Origin: Pandoraea thiooxydans
GTDB taxonomy: Bacteria; Pseudomonadota; Gammaproteobacteria; Burkholderiales; Burkholderiaceae
Assembly (NCBI RefSeq): GCF_001931675.1
Contig: NZ_CP014839.1
Location: forward strand, 1,240,001-1,304,000
Reading direction: 5' to 3'
DNA length: 64,000 bases
Shown here: positions 1 to 8,569 of the stretch, one piece after another
Numbering within the stretch: the first letter of the stretch is position 1
Layout of the letters: the number at the start of each line of letters is the position of its first letter
Made by a program: the position numbers and the translations under genes
The notes under the pieces: generated by a model
The model's input: the letters and a program-made list of their open reading frames with translations, nothing else
What the model was told of the DNA's origin: nothing
Database searches by the model: none

Positions 1-243
1 CGTATTGATCTGTGCCTGCTCGGCGAATTTCCCGAACGGATCACGACCTACCAGCATCGCGTTGTATTTCGCGGCCTTCGAGTAGTCGCGATCGGCCATG
101 CTGCTCTGGGCTTCCGCGTATAATTTGCTGGTCGACCAGCTTTGTGTCTCGTCGACCTTCTCCGGCAGAACGCCACATGCGGCGAGTACGCTGGTCAGGC
201 AGACCGCCAGCAGCGTCAACTTAGAAAATTTCAGGGCTTGCAT
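1..243 (-). CDS. bamD: Outer membrane assembly lipoprotein BamD (N-terminal part)
   Basis: This is the N-terminal 81 codons of BamD, the TPR lipoprotein of the BAM complex that inserts beta-barrel proteins into the outer membrane. The protein starts MQALKFSKLTLLAVCL and has a lipobox (VLAAC, Cys at residue 23), so it should be lipidated and face the periplasm. After it come SKLYAEAQSSMADRDYSKA, typical of the first TPR helix pair, and PFGKFAEQAQI, matching the next BamD helix. The gene runs off the left edge and is divergent from rluD with only 20 bases between the starts. The bamD/rluD head-to-head pair is common in Burkholderiales. Confidence 0.9.
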   Translation of the reverse strand, partial: MQALKFSKLTLLAVCLTSVLAACGVLPEKVDETQSWSTSKLYAEAQSSMADRDYSKAAKYNAMLVGRDPFGKFAEQAQINT

Positions 244-263
244 GCTTTTCGCTTCACTTCTCA

Positions 264-1376
264 ATGACCCGTTCGACAGTCCCGGATTATAGCCTAACCA
301 TTCCCGTTGCCACCGAAATTCCGGACGATGGCGACGACGACGCGCCGATCCATACGGGCGCTGCGGCACTCGATGTGGCCGAGACTGCGACGCTGGCCGG
401 CACGGTGCCGCCCGAAGCGGCCGGCGAGCGCTTCGATAAAGTGCTGGCGCGCCTGTTTCCGGCCTACTCGCGCAGCCGTCTGCAGGACTGGATCGATGCG
501 GGGCGGGTGAGTCTCGACGGCACCCCTGCCAGGATGCGTCAGCGCGTCTTCGGTGGTGAGCAGGTTGTCGTGCGGACCGCCGCGCTGCCCGAGCAGATGG
601 CCTTTACACCCGAGCCGGTGCCGCTCGACGTCGTCTACGAGGATGCGCAACTGGTGGTGCTGAACAAGCCCGCTGGGCTGGTTGTACATCCGGCCGCCGG
701 CAATTGGTCGGGCACCCTGCTCAACGGACTATTGCACCGGTATGGCGAAGCAGCCGCAGGATTGCCGCGCGCCGGCATCGTGCATCGCCTGGACAAGGAT
801 ACTTCCGGTCTGATGGTGGTGGCGCGCACGCTGACCGCGCAAACCGATCTGGTTCGCCAATTGCAGGCGCGCACGGTCAAGCGTTATTACGCGGCCGTGG
901 TTTGGGGCACGCCGCCGGCTCGTGCGCTGGTCGACGCGCCACTTGGGCGAGACCCGCGCGAGCGCACTCGCATGGCGGTGGTCGACGGAGCCGCCGGCAA
1001 GCCGGCTCGCACCCGGCTGGCGACCTTGGCCAGCGGTCATTGGCAGGGGCAGCCCGTTTCGCTGGTGCTGTGTTCGCTCGACACCGGGCGCACGCACCAG
1101 ATCCGCGTGCACCTGACTCATCTGGGCCATCCATTGCTGGGGGATCCGGTATATCGCGGTCGCCACGCCCGCCCGGCACTGCCCGGGGCGTTCGGGCGCC
1201 AGGCGCTGCACGCCTGGCGACTCGGCCTGTTGCATCCGGCCGACGGACGGCCGATGTCCTGGCAGAGCGAGTTGCCTGACGATATGCGTGACTTGCTGGG
1301 CGCCTTGGGGTTATCTTTCGATATGAACGAATTATTCGCATCAGAGCATATCGATGACCTTTTCGCCTCATCCTGA
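264..1376 (+). CDS. rluD: 23S rRNA pseudouridine synthase RluD
   Basis: A cytoplasmic RNA-modifying enzyme that isomerises uridines in helix 69 of 23S rRNA. The 370-residue protein has a non-conserved acidic N-terminal extension of about 50 residues. An S4 RNA-binding domain follows (about 55-105, with SRSRLQDWIDAGRVSLDG), then the RluA-family catalytic domain. The catalytic motif is HRLDKDTSGLMVVA with the nucleophilic Asp at residue 177, and RTHQIRVHL lies further on. The ATG at 264 is the first good start after the divergent bamD. The 3' end overlaps pgeF by 23 bases, so the two genes are probably translated from one message. Confidence 0.93.
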   Translation: MTRSTVPDYSLTIPVATEIPDDGDDDAPIHTGAAALDVAETATLAGTVPPEAAGERFDKVLARLFPAYSRSRLQDWIDAGRVSLDGTPARMRQRVFGGEQVVVRTAALPEQMAFTPEPVPLDVVYEDAQLVVLNKPAGLVVHPAAGNWSGTLLNGLLHRYGEAAAGLPRAGIVHRLDKDTSGLMVVARTLTAQTDLVRQLQARTVKRYYAAVVWGTPPARALVDAPLGRDPRERTRMAVVDGAAGKPARTRLATLASGHWQGQPVSLVLCSLDTGRTHQIRVHLTHLGHPLLGDPVYRGRHARPALPGAFGRQALHAWRLGLLHPADGRPMSWQSELPDDMRDLLGALGLSFDMNELFASEHIDDLFASS

Positions 1377-2160
1377 CTGGATTTTGCCCGATTGGCCCGC
1401 GCCAGCCCGGGTGCGCGCTTTGTTTACCACCCGGGCCGGCGGCGTCAGCGTCGGCCCGCATGCCAGCTTGAATCTTGGCTTGAATGCCGGCGATGACGTC
1501 GCGGCGGTGCAGGCCAATCGCGCACGCCTGGTTGCGGCCATCGGCGCACGCCCAGGGTGGCTGGCTCAAGTCCACGGGACCGCCGTCGCCAACGCCGATC
1601 AAGCCGCCTATGCCGCCACGGCGCCAGCGGCCGACGCCAGCGTGACGGTGGCGCCCGGGGTGGCGTGCGCGGTGCTGGTGGCGGACTGCCTGCCGGTTTT
1701 GCTGTGTGACGTCGAAGGCCGGGCGGTAGGCGCCGTGCATGCCGGCTGGCGCGGTTTGTGCGCCGGCGTGATCGAGCAGGCCGTGGCAACACTGCGCCAG
1801 CGCGTGGGTGGGCCCGCCGAATTGCTGGCCTGGCTTGGCCCGTCGATCGGCCCGGGTCGTTTCGAGGTCGGCGCGGAAGTGCGCGACGCGTTTTTGGCGG
1901 CCGCGTTGCCGGGCGAGGCCGCCGCCACAGAGGCGGCCTTCGCACCCGTGCCAGGCACCGGTCAAGGTACCGCGTTGCCGCCCAAATATCTCGCCAGCCT
2001 GCCGGCGTTGGCCCGCTTGCGTCTGGCTCGCCATGATGTGACGCGAGTGTTCGGCGGCACGTGGTGCACCTACGACGCACCGGCGCGGTTTTATTCATAC
2101 CGTCGCGATCGCGTCACCGGCCGGATGGCCGCGCTGGTCTGGTTGGAAAAGGGGCGCTGA
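1354..2160 (+). CDS. pgeF: Peptidoglycan editing factor PgeF (YfiH/DUF152 family)
   Basis: A 268-residue multicopper-polyphenol-oxidase-fold protein of the YfiH family. E. coli YfiH/PgeF is reported to remove wrongly incorporated L-Ser from UDP-MurNAc precursors, and related proteins have purine nucleoside phosphorylase activity. The three expected metal ligands are visible: His74 (QVHG), Cys112 (VADCLPVLL) and His129 (VHAGWRG). GPSIGPGRFEVG and the C-terminal RFYSYRRD motif are also family features. The start lies inside the 3' end of rluD, indicating translational coupling. The exact substrate cannot be read from the sequence. Confidence 0.9.
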   Translation: MTFSPHPDWILPDWPAPARVRALFTTRAGGVSVGPHASLNLGLNAGDDVAAVQANRARLVAAIGARPGWLAQVHGTAVANADQAAYAATAPAADASVTVAPGVACAVLVADCLPVLLCDVEGRAVGAVHAGWRGLCAGVIEQAVATLRQRVGGPAELLAWLGPSIGPGRFEVGAEVRDAFLAAALPGEAAATEAAFAPVPGTGQGTALPPKYLASLPALARLRLARHDVTRVFGGTWCTYDAPARFYSYRRDRVTGRMAALVWLEKGR

Positions 2161-2493
2161 GCGCTGCTCGACGGCATCGGGCGCCCGGGGGCAGTGCGTT
2201 GGCCGCCGTTCGATGACAGGGTAAAGCGATCGAAGCCGGGCCGCTCGTGCGGGCAGACGGTCAACCGTCGGAAAATCGGGCGTGCTGCGATACCGACCAC
2301 GAAAGTGACACACAGTCCGCCTAAAATCGCGACGCCCCATTGGGATAAACCTGCGTTCAAAAAGTAAAGGAAGGGCTTCACAATGAACTCTGTCGTGAGC
2401 GATGTCATTGACACGCTTGGCGCCAGACGCAAGAATGACCGAAGCTTTCCGGATACTCCGGGTGACGTACAGATTCTTTGCCTTTAAGCCATC
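2161..2493. other. Intergenic region upstream of phaC
   Basis: This 333-base gap should hold the pha promoter. I could not pick out a convincing -35/-10 pair. The minus strand has an open frame from 2408 that starts MTSLTTEFIVKPF and contains one hydrophobic stretch (GVAILGGLCVTFVVG). It has no ribosome binding site and its tail runs into pgeF on the opposite strand, so I do not call it a gene. Confidence 0.4.
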
Positions 2494-4290
2494 ATGAAAT
2501 CCGCCAGCGCTCGTGTCGACCCTCCCTTCATGGCGGGTCTCTTCCCTGGATTCGGGGCTTCCCCTGCTCAGGCATCCGATATGTCCGAATGGTTCGGCGC
2601 ATTGCGCCGCACACTGGATCCGACATTTCTTTCGTCACTCATGCCCGATGGTTCGGCCACCGGCGCGACGCGCGACGACCGGCCGGCGATGCCGGCGCTC
2701 AAAATGGACCCGGCTCAATTGAGCGCAATACAGGCCGATTATTGGCGTGAATTCTCCGACCTGATGGCGCGCTGCTCGGCGCCACCCGCCGACGGTCTCG
2801 CACTTGCCGACCGCCGCTTCGCGGGTGACGCCTGGCGCAGTCCAATGTACGCGATTCCGGCGGCCTTGTACTTGCTCAACGCGCGTTGTCTGACACGCCT
2901 TGCCGCTGCGGTGGAGGCCGATGCGAAGACACGCGAACGCCTGCATTTTGCCGTCGAGCAGTGGATCGCCGCTGCCGCGCCGAGCAATTTCATCGCTACC
3001 AACCCCGATGCGCAGCAGCGTCTGGTCGAAACCCAGGGCGAGAGTCTGTTGGCCGGACTGCGGCATTTGCTGGCCGATTTCAGCAAAGGAAAAGTTTCGC
3101 AAACCGATGAAACGGCGTTCGAGCTCGGCCGCAACGTGGCCAGCACCGAGGGAGCGGTCGTGTTCGAGAACGACCTGATCCAGCTGATTCAATACAAGCC
3201 GCTGACCGGCACGGTGTTTCAGCGCCCGCTGCTGATCGTGCCACCGTGCATCAACAAGTATTACATCCTCGATTTGCAGCCCGCCAACTCGCTGGTGCGC
3301 CACGCGGTGGAGCAGGGGCACACGGTTTTCATGGTGTCCTGGCGCAATGCCGACGAGACCCTGGCCGACAAACAGTGGGACGACTACATCGCCGAGGGCC
3401 CGCTCAAAGCCATCGAAGTGGTGCGTCAGATCAGCAAGCAGAGCCAGATCAACGCGCTGGGCTTTTGCGTTGGCGGCACGCTGCTGGCGACCGCGGCGGC
3501 GGTACTGGCCGGGCGTGGCGAGCGCGGTGCCAAGGCTCCGCTCAAGAGTCTGACGCTGCTGACTACGTTTCTCGATTTCTCCGATACCGGCATTCTCGAC
3601 GTCTTCATCGACGATGCCCATGTGCAGTGGCGCGAGCAGACCATCGGCGGCAGCAATGGGCCCTGCGGGTTGATGCGCGGTGTCGAGCTGGCCAACACAT
3701 TTTCATTCCTGCGGCCCAACGAGCTGGTGTGGAATTATGTGGTCGATAACTATCTCAAGGGCCAGTCGCCACCAGCGTTCGACCTGCTGTACTGGAACGG
3801 CGACAGCACCAATCTGGCGGGGCCGATGTTTGCCTGGTATCTGCGCCACATGTACCTGCAGAACGAACTGAAGCAGCCTGGCCGGCTGACGGTGTGCGGC
3901 GTGCCGGTCGATCTCGGTGCGATCGATGTGCCGGTCTATATTTTCGGCTCGCGCGAGGACCACATCGTTCCGTGGCGTGCCGCGTACGCGTCGACGGCGT
4001 TGCTCCGCGGGCCGAAGCGCTTTGTGCTGGGTGCCTCGGGCCATATCGCGGGGGTTATCAACCCGCCGGCCAAGCAGCGCCGCAGCTATTGGACCGGCGA
4101 TGCGCTGCCGGCGAGCGCTGACGATTGGCTGGCCGGTGCCGAGGAGCATCCTGGCAGCTGGTGGCCGGATTGGCACGCCTGGCTTGCTTCTTATGGCGGG
4201 CGACGCGTCAAGGCGTCATCCGGCTATGGTAATGTCCAATACCAGCCGGTCGAGCCGGCGCCTGGCAGCTATGTCAAGGCCAAGGCTTGA
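2494..4290 (+). CDS. phaC: Class I polyhydroxyalkanoate synthase PhaC
   Basis: Polymerises (R)-3-hydroxyacyl-CoA into PHA at the granule surface. The 598-residue length fits class I synthases. An N-terminal domain (about 1-210) precedes an alpha/beta-hydrolase core. The lipase-like box is GFCVGG with the catalytic Cys325. The other triad members are Asp489 (SREDHIVPW) and His517 (GASGHIAG), spaced as in the Ralstonia eutropha enzyme. The C-terminus WWPDWHAWLASYGG is also conserved. It is the first gene of phaC-phaA-phaB, with a 52-base gap to phaA. A second in-frame ATG at residue 13 is possible, but the upstream start keeps the usual N-terminal length. Confidence 0.96.
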   Translation: MKSASARVDPPFMAGLFPGFGASPAQASDMSEWFGALRRTLDPTFLSSLMPDGSATGATRDDRPAMPALKMDPAQLSAIQADYWREFSDLMARCSAPPADGLALADRRFAGDAWRSPMYAIPAALYLLNARCLTRLAAAVEADAKTRERLHFAVEQWIAAAAPSNFIATNPDAQQRLVETQGESLLAGLRHLLADFSKGKVSQTDETAFELGRNVASTEGAVVFENDLIQLIQYKPLTGTVFQRPLLIVPPCINKYYILDLQPANSLVRHAVEQGHTVFMVSWRNADETLADKQWDDYIAEGPLKAIEVVRQISKQSQINALGFCVGGTLLATAAAVLAGRGERGAKAPLKSLTLLTTFLDFSDTGILDVFIDDAHVQWREQTIGGSNGPCGLMRGVELANTFSFLRPNELVWNYVVDNYLKGQSPPAFDLLYWNGDSTNLAGPMFAWYLRHMYLQNELKQPGRLTVCGVPVDLGAIDVPVYIFGSREDHIVPWRAAYASTALLRGPKRFVLGASGHIAGVINPPAKQRRSYWTGDALPASADDWLAGAEEHPGSWWPDWHAWLASYGGRRVKASSGYGNVQYQPVEPAPGSYVKAKA

Positions 4291-4342
4291 AAATCAGGTA
4301 AAAGCGGGGCGTTTTTAATTTCATGAAGTCAAGGTGATCGTA

Positions 4343-5524
4343 ATGACAGATATCGTTATCGTTTCAGCGGCCCGATCCGGGGTCGGAAAATTCGGTGGCT
4401 CGCTGGCCAAGGTCCCCGCGCCGGAGATCGGTGCTCAGGTCGTGCGCGCGGTGTTGGAGCGCGCCGGGCTCGCGCCCGAGCAGATCAGCGAAGTCATTCT
4501 CGGTCAGGTGCTGACGGCAGGTTCGGGTCAGAACGTGGCGCGTCAGGCGTCGATCAAGGCAGGGCTGCCCAGTGCGGTGCCGGCCATGACCATCAACAAG
4601 GTGTGCGGCTCGGGACTCAAGGCGGTCATGCTGGCAGCCAACGCCATTCAGGCCGGCGACGCCGAAATCGTGGTGGCCGGCGGCCAGGAAAACATGAGCG
4701 CGGCGCCGCACGTGCTGCCGGGTTCGCGTGACGGCTTTCGGATGGGCGACGCCAAGCTGATCGATACCATGATCGTCGACGGTCTGTGGGACGTGTACAA
4801 CCAGTATCACATGGGCATTACTGCGGAAAACGTCGCCAAGGAATACGGCATCACGCGCGAGGCCCAGGATCGCCTGGCGGTGGAATCGCAGAATCGCGCC
4901 GAGGCCGCGCAGAAAGCGGGCCGCTTCGCGGACGAAATCGTGCCGATCGCGATCCCGCAGCGCAAGGGGGATCCGGTGCTGTTCGAGCACGACGAATATA
5001 TTCGCCACGGCGCCACGCTGGAATCGCTCGCCGGCCTGAAGCCGGCCTTCGCCAAGGATGGCTCGGTCACCGCCGGTAACGCGTCCGGGCTCAACGACGG
5101 CGCCGCCGCCGTGGTCGTCATGTCGGCCAAACGCGCGGCCGAACTGGGCCTGACGCCGCTGGCGCGCATTGCCGCCTATGCCAACGCCGGGGTCGACCCC
5201 AAGGTCATGGGCATGGGACCGGTGCCGGCCTCGCGCCGCTGCCTGGAGCGTGCCGGCTGGCGTGTCGACGATCTCGACCTGCTCGAGATCAATGAAGCGT
5301 TTGCCGCGCAGGCGCTGGCGGTGCATCAGCAAATGGGTTGGGACACCAGCAAGGTCAATGTCAACGGTGGCGCGATCGCCCTGGGGCATCCGATCGGCGC
5401 ATCGGGCTGCCGCATCCTGGTGACGCTGCTGCATGAAATGGCGCGGCGCGGTGCCAAGAAGGGGCTTGCCTCGCTGTGTATCGGCGGCGGCATGGGAGTT
5501 GCACTGGCGGTCGAGCGCGCCTGA
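4343..5524 (+). CDS. phaA: Acetyl-CoA acetyltransferase (beta-ketothiolase) PhaA
   Basis: Condenses two acetyl-CoA into acetoacetyl-CoA, the first step of PHB synthesis. The start at 4343 ([20 protein letters not shown]) is chosen over an in-frame GTG at 4334 because AAGGTGAT lies at proper spacing before it and it matches known PhaA N-termini. The protein has 393 residues. Catalytic residues are Cys88 ([11 protein letters not shown]), His349 ([11 protein letters not shown]) and Cys379 ([10 protein letters not shown]). It lies between phaC and phaB. It is clearly distinct from the second thiolase at 10.5 kb, which is of the BktB type. Confidence 0.96.
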   Translation: MTDIVIVSAARSGVGKFGGSLAKVPAPEIGAQVVRAVLERAGLAPEQISEVILGQVLTAGSGQNVARQASIKAGLPSAVPAMTINKVCGSGLKAVMLAANAIQAGDAEIVVAGGQENMSAAPHVLPGSRDGFRMGDAKLIDTMIVDGLWDVYNQYHMGITAENVAKEYGITREAQDRLAVESQNRAEAAQKAGRFADEIVPIAIPQRKGDPVLFEHDEYIRHGATLESLAGLKPAFAKDGSVTAGNASGLNDGAAAVVVMSAKRAAELGLTPLARIAAYANAGVDPKVMGMGPVPASRRCLERAGWRVDDLDLLEINEAFAAQALAVHQQMGWDTSKVNVNGGAIALGHPIGASGCRILVTLLHEMARRGAKKGLASLCIGGGMGVALAVERA

Positions 5525-5582
5525 CGCGCGAGCGGCATCCGTGATCTCAATTCAAATGGTCAGTTAATAAATGGAGCATTCC

Positions 5583-6323
5583 ATGACACAACGCATCGCC
5601 TACGTTACCGGTGGTATGGGCGGCATCGGTACCGCCATTTGCCAGCGACTCTACAAGGAAGGTTTTCGTGTGGTGGCCGGTTGCGGCCCCAATTCCCCGC
5701 GCAAAGCGAAATGGCTGGCAGAGCAAAAAGCGCTCGGTTTCGATTTTGTCGCCTCTGAAGGCAACGTCGCGGATTGGGATTCGACTACCGCGGCGTTCGA
5801 CAAGGTCAAGGCTGAAGTCGGCCAGATCGATGTATTGGTGAACAACGCCGGCATTACCCGCGATGTCGTGCTGCGCAAAATGACCCGCGAAGACTGGAGC
5901 GCGGTGATCGACACCAATCTCAACAGCCTGTTCAACGTGACCAAGCAGGTCATCGAAGGCATGGTCGAGCGCGGCTGGGGGCGCATCATCAGCATCTCGT
6001 CGGTCAATGGCCAGAAGGGGCAGTTCGGGCAGACCAACTACTCGACCGCCAAAGCCGGTATTCATGGCTTCACGATGGCGCTGGCGCAGGAGGTCGCGAC
6101 CAAGGGCGTGACGGTCAATACCGTATCGCCCGGCTATATCGGGACCGATATGGTGCGCTCGATCCGGCCGGAAGTGCTCGAGAAGATCGTCGCGACGATC
6201 CCGGTCAAGCGTCTGGGTGAGCCTTCCGAGATCGCCTCGATCTGCGCCTGGCTGGCATCCGAGGAATCCGCCTTCGCGACCGGCGCTGACTTTTCCCTGA
6301 ACGGCGGGCTGCACATGGCGTAA
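5583..6323 (+). CDS. phaB: NADPH-dependent acetoacetyl-CoA reductase PhaB
   Basis: Reduces acetoacetyl-CoA to (R)-3-hydroxybutyryl-CoA for PhaC. This is a 246-residue short-chain dehydrogenase with the cofactor loop TGGMGGIG, the NNAG motif, and the catalytic Tyr153 and Lys157 (YSTAK). The Tyr is preceded by SSVNGQKGQFGQTN, which is almost identical to R. eutropha PhaB. The ATG at 5583 is preferred over the in-frame ATG at 5571 because GGAG (5573-5576) then sits at ribosome-binding distance. A very stable hairpin follows the gene and separates it from phaR. Confidence 0.96.
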   Translation: MTQRIAYVTGGMGGIGTAICQRLYKEGFRVVAGCGPNSPRKAKWLAEQKALGFDFVASEGNVADWDSTTAAFDKVKAEVGQIDVLVNNAGITRDVVLRKMTREDWSAVIDTNLNSLFNVTKQVIEGMVERGWGRIISISSVNGQKGQFGQTNYSTAKAGIHGFTMALAQEVATKGVTVNTVSPGYIGTDMVRSIRPEVLEKIVATIPVKRLGEPSEIASICAWLASEESAFATGADFSLNGGLHMA

Positions 6324-6336
6324 TGCCGGAGTCGGG

Positions 6337-6383
6337 CAAGCCGCGCGCCGCGGACCGACCGTCCGCGGCGCGCGGCTTGTTTT
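6337..6383 (+). terminator. Rho-independent terminator after phaB
   Basis: A perfect 18-bp inverted repeat (6337-6354 pairing with 6362-6379) with a 7-base loop is followed by TTTT. It is placed 13 bases after the phaB stop and before the phaR leader. This suggests that phaR is transcribed separately or only by read-through. Confidence 0.8.
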
Positions 6384-6519
6384 GACTCGGGATTGCCGCA
6401 AGGCAGCAAGCGGCCTACAATCGAAAAACACGGGTTGGACGCTTCGGTACCCCACGGCCGTCCAGTACCCGTCAATAGCCGGCCAACCGGCGCCGTCGCA
6501 AGAGAGGGACAGACCGCGA

Positions 6520-7092
6520 ATGAGCACGCAAAAAAAAACCGACGAACGTCTGATCAAGAAATATCCAAACCGCCGGCTCTACGATACCCAGACCAGTACC
6601 TACATCACCTTGAGCGACGTCAAGCAACTGGTGCTCGACAATGAAGAGTTCAAGGTCGTCGATGCGAAATCGAGCGAAGACCTCACCCGCAGCATCCTGC
6701 TGCAAATCATTCTGGAAGAGGAAACCGGCGGCATGCCGATGTTCTCCAGCGTCATGCTCGCGCAGATCATTCGTTTCTATGGTCACGCGCTGCAAGGCAT
6801 GATGGGCACCTATCTCGAGAAGAATATCCAGACTTTCATCGAGATCCAGCACAAGCTGGCCGACCAGGGCAAGGGGCTGTACGACGGAGCTACCTTCAAC
6901 CCCGATATGTGGTCGCAATTCATGAACATGCAGGCGCCGATGATGCAGGGCATGATGACCAACTACATCGAGCAATCGAAGAACCTCTTCGTGCAGATGC
7001 AGGAGCAGATGCAGAGCCAGGCCAAGAATATGTTCAGCACTTTTCCGTTCCCGCCCGGCGGGCCGGGGCAGCCGAAAGATCCGAACAAGTGA
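6520..7092 (+). CDS. phaR: PHA synthesis repressor PhaR
   Basis: A DNA-binding protein that also binds PHA granules and represses phasin genes and itself until polymer appears. The 190-residue protein starts MSTQKKTDERLIKKYPNRRL. It holds the PHA accumulation regulator DNA-binding domain (about 1-70, with YDTQTSTYITL and VVDAKS) and then the phasin-binding region with EETGG and FYGHALQGMMG. The C-terminal part is rich in Met and Gln (QAPMMQGMMTNYIEQSKN). The start at 6520 is set by homology and a purine-rich GAGAGGG upstream; an in-frame ATG at 6382 would add a non-homologous leader over the terminator. No phasin gene is seen in the window. Confidence 0.94.
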   Translation: MSTQKKTDERLIKKYPNRRLYDTQTSTYITLSDVKQLVLDNEEFKVVDAKSSEDLTRSILLQIILEEETGGMPMFSSVMLAQIIRFYGHALQGMMGTYLEKNIQTFIEIQHKLADQGKGLYDGATFNPDMWSQFMNMQAPMMQGMMTNYIEQSKNLFVQMQEQMQSQAKNMFSTFPFPPGGPGQPKDPNK

Positions 7093-7175
7093 GATAGCGG
7101 GGGCAGGGTACAATACCGGCCTTCGCAGCCTCGCGGGCTGCCGTTTGCCGCCGATATCGCTTCAGGAACCGTACC

Positions 7176-8543
7176 ATGTCCAACCCGTCATCTCCCGCCG
7201 CCACGCCCAAGGTCGGTTTCGTCTCGCTCGGCTGTCCGAAGGCGCTGGTCGATTCCGAGCAGATCCTCACGCAGTTGCGCGCCGAGGGTTACGAGATTTC
7301 CGGCACTTATGACGGCGCCGATCTGGTGGTCGTCAATACCTGCGGATTCATCGATGCGGCAGTGCAGGAGAGTCTCGACGCCATCGGCGAAGCATTGACG
7401 GAAAACGGCAAGGTCATCGTGACCGGCTGCCTGGGAGCCAAGAAGGACGCGGCCGGCCAGGACATCGTCAGCAGTGTTCATCCCAAGGTGCTGGCGGTGA
7501 CCGGCCCGCATGCGACCAATGAGGTCATGCAGGCGGTTCACCAGCACCTGCCCAAGCCGCACGATCCGTTTATCGACCTGGTGCCGGCGCAGGGCATCAA
7601 GCTCACGCCCAAGCACTACGCCTATCTCAAAATCTCCGAAGGCTGCAACCACCGCTGCACGTTCTGCATCATTCCGTCGATGCGAGGGGATCTGGTGTCG
7701 CGCCCGGTGGCCGAAGTGATGCTCGAGGCGGAAAATCTGTTCAAGTCGGGTGTCAAGGAGTTGCTGGTGATTTCCCAGGACACCAGCGCCTACGGCGTCG
7801 ACGTCAAATACCGCACCGGCTTCTGGAATGGCCGGCCGGTCAGGACGCGCATGACCGAACTGGTCAGCGCGCTGGGTGAACTGGCGCAGCAGTATGGTGC
7901 GTGGGTGCGTCTGCATTACGTCTACCCCTATCCGCACGTCGACGAGATCATCCCGCTGATGGCCGAAGGGAAGATTCTGCCGTACCTCGACGTGCCGCTG
8001 CAGCATGCCCACCCCGACGTTCTCAAGCGCATGAAGCGGCCGGCCAGCGCCGAAAAGAACCTGGAGCGCATCCGTGCCTGGCGTGCCATCTGCCCGGACC
8101 TGACGATCCGCAGCACCTTCATTGCCGGCTTTCCCGGCGAGACCGAAGCCGAGTTCGAGACGCTGCTCGAATTTCTGCGCGAGGCGGAACTCGACCGGGT
8201 GGGCTGCTTTGCCTATTCGCCGGTCGAAGGCGCGAGTGCCAACGAGCTGCCCGGCGCGCTGCCCGATGAGGTGCGCGAAGAGCGTCGCGCGCGTTTTATG
8301 GAGGTCGCGGAGACGATTTCCGCGCGCCGCCTCAAGCGGCACGTCGGCAAAACCCTGAAAGTGCTCGTCGATGAAGTCAATCAGGACGGAGGCATGGCGC
8401 GCTCGATGGGGGACGCGCCGGAAATCGACGGCATGGTCTACATCGAGCCAACCACCAAGGCCTCCAAGCGCTACAAGGCCGGCGACTTCGTGTCGGTGAA
8501 GATCACCGGCGCCGACGGCCACGATCTGTGGGGTGAGGTCTGA
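7176..8543 (+). CDS. rimO: Ribosomal protein uS12 methylthiotransferase RimO
   Basis: A radical SAM enzyme that methylthiolates an Asp of ribosomal protein S12. The 455-residue protein has three domains. An N-terminal UPF0004 domain carries cluster ligands Cys20 (SLGCPKA), Cys56 (NTCGF) and Cys85 (VTGCLGA). The radical SAM core carries CNHRCTFC (Cys157, Cys161, Cys164) and [17 protein letters not shown] just before it. A C-terminal TRAM domain starts around residue 390. [11 protein letters not shown] is typical of the family. It follows phaR by 83 bases and converges on the RHS remnant. Confidence 0.95.
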   Translation: MSNPSSPAATPKVGFVSLGCPKALVDSEQILTQLRAEGYEISGTYDGADLVVVNTCGFIDAAVQESLDAIGEALTENGKVIVTGCLGAKKDAAGQDIVSSVHPKVLAVTGPHATNEVMQAVHQHLPKPHDPFIDLVPAQGIKLTPKHYAYLKISEGCNHRCTFCIIPSMRGDLVSRPVAEVMLEAENLFKSGVKELLVISQDTSAYGVDVKYRTGFWNGRPVRTRMTELVSALGELAQQYGAWVRLHYVYPYPHVDEIIPLMAEGKILPYLDVPLQHAHPDVLKRMKRPASAEKNLERIRAWRAICPDLTIRSTFIAGFPGETEAEFETLLEFLREAELDRVGCFAYSPVEGASANELPGALPDEVREERRARFMEVAETISARRLKRHVGKTLKVLVDEVNQDGGMARSMGDAPEIDGMVYIEPTTKASKRYKAGDFVSVKITGADGHDLWGEV

Positions 8544-8569
8544 GGCTCCGTGACCGTCCGGTGCGCCGG

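Noticed and set aside
294-2034. Long minus-strand open frames opposite rluD and pgeF
   Set aside because: GC-rich codon bias produces long antisense frames; their translations are Arg/Ala/Pro-rich with no domain, while the plus strand encodes recognised enzymes.
2161-2408. Minus-strand open frame upstream of phaC with one hydrophobic stretch
   Set aside because: No ribosome binding site, the tail is basic low-complexity sequence that overlaps pgeF antisense, and no family is recognised.
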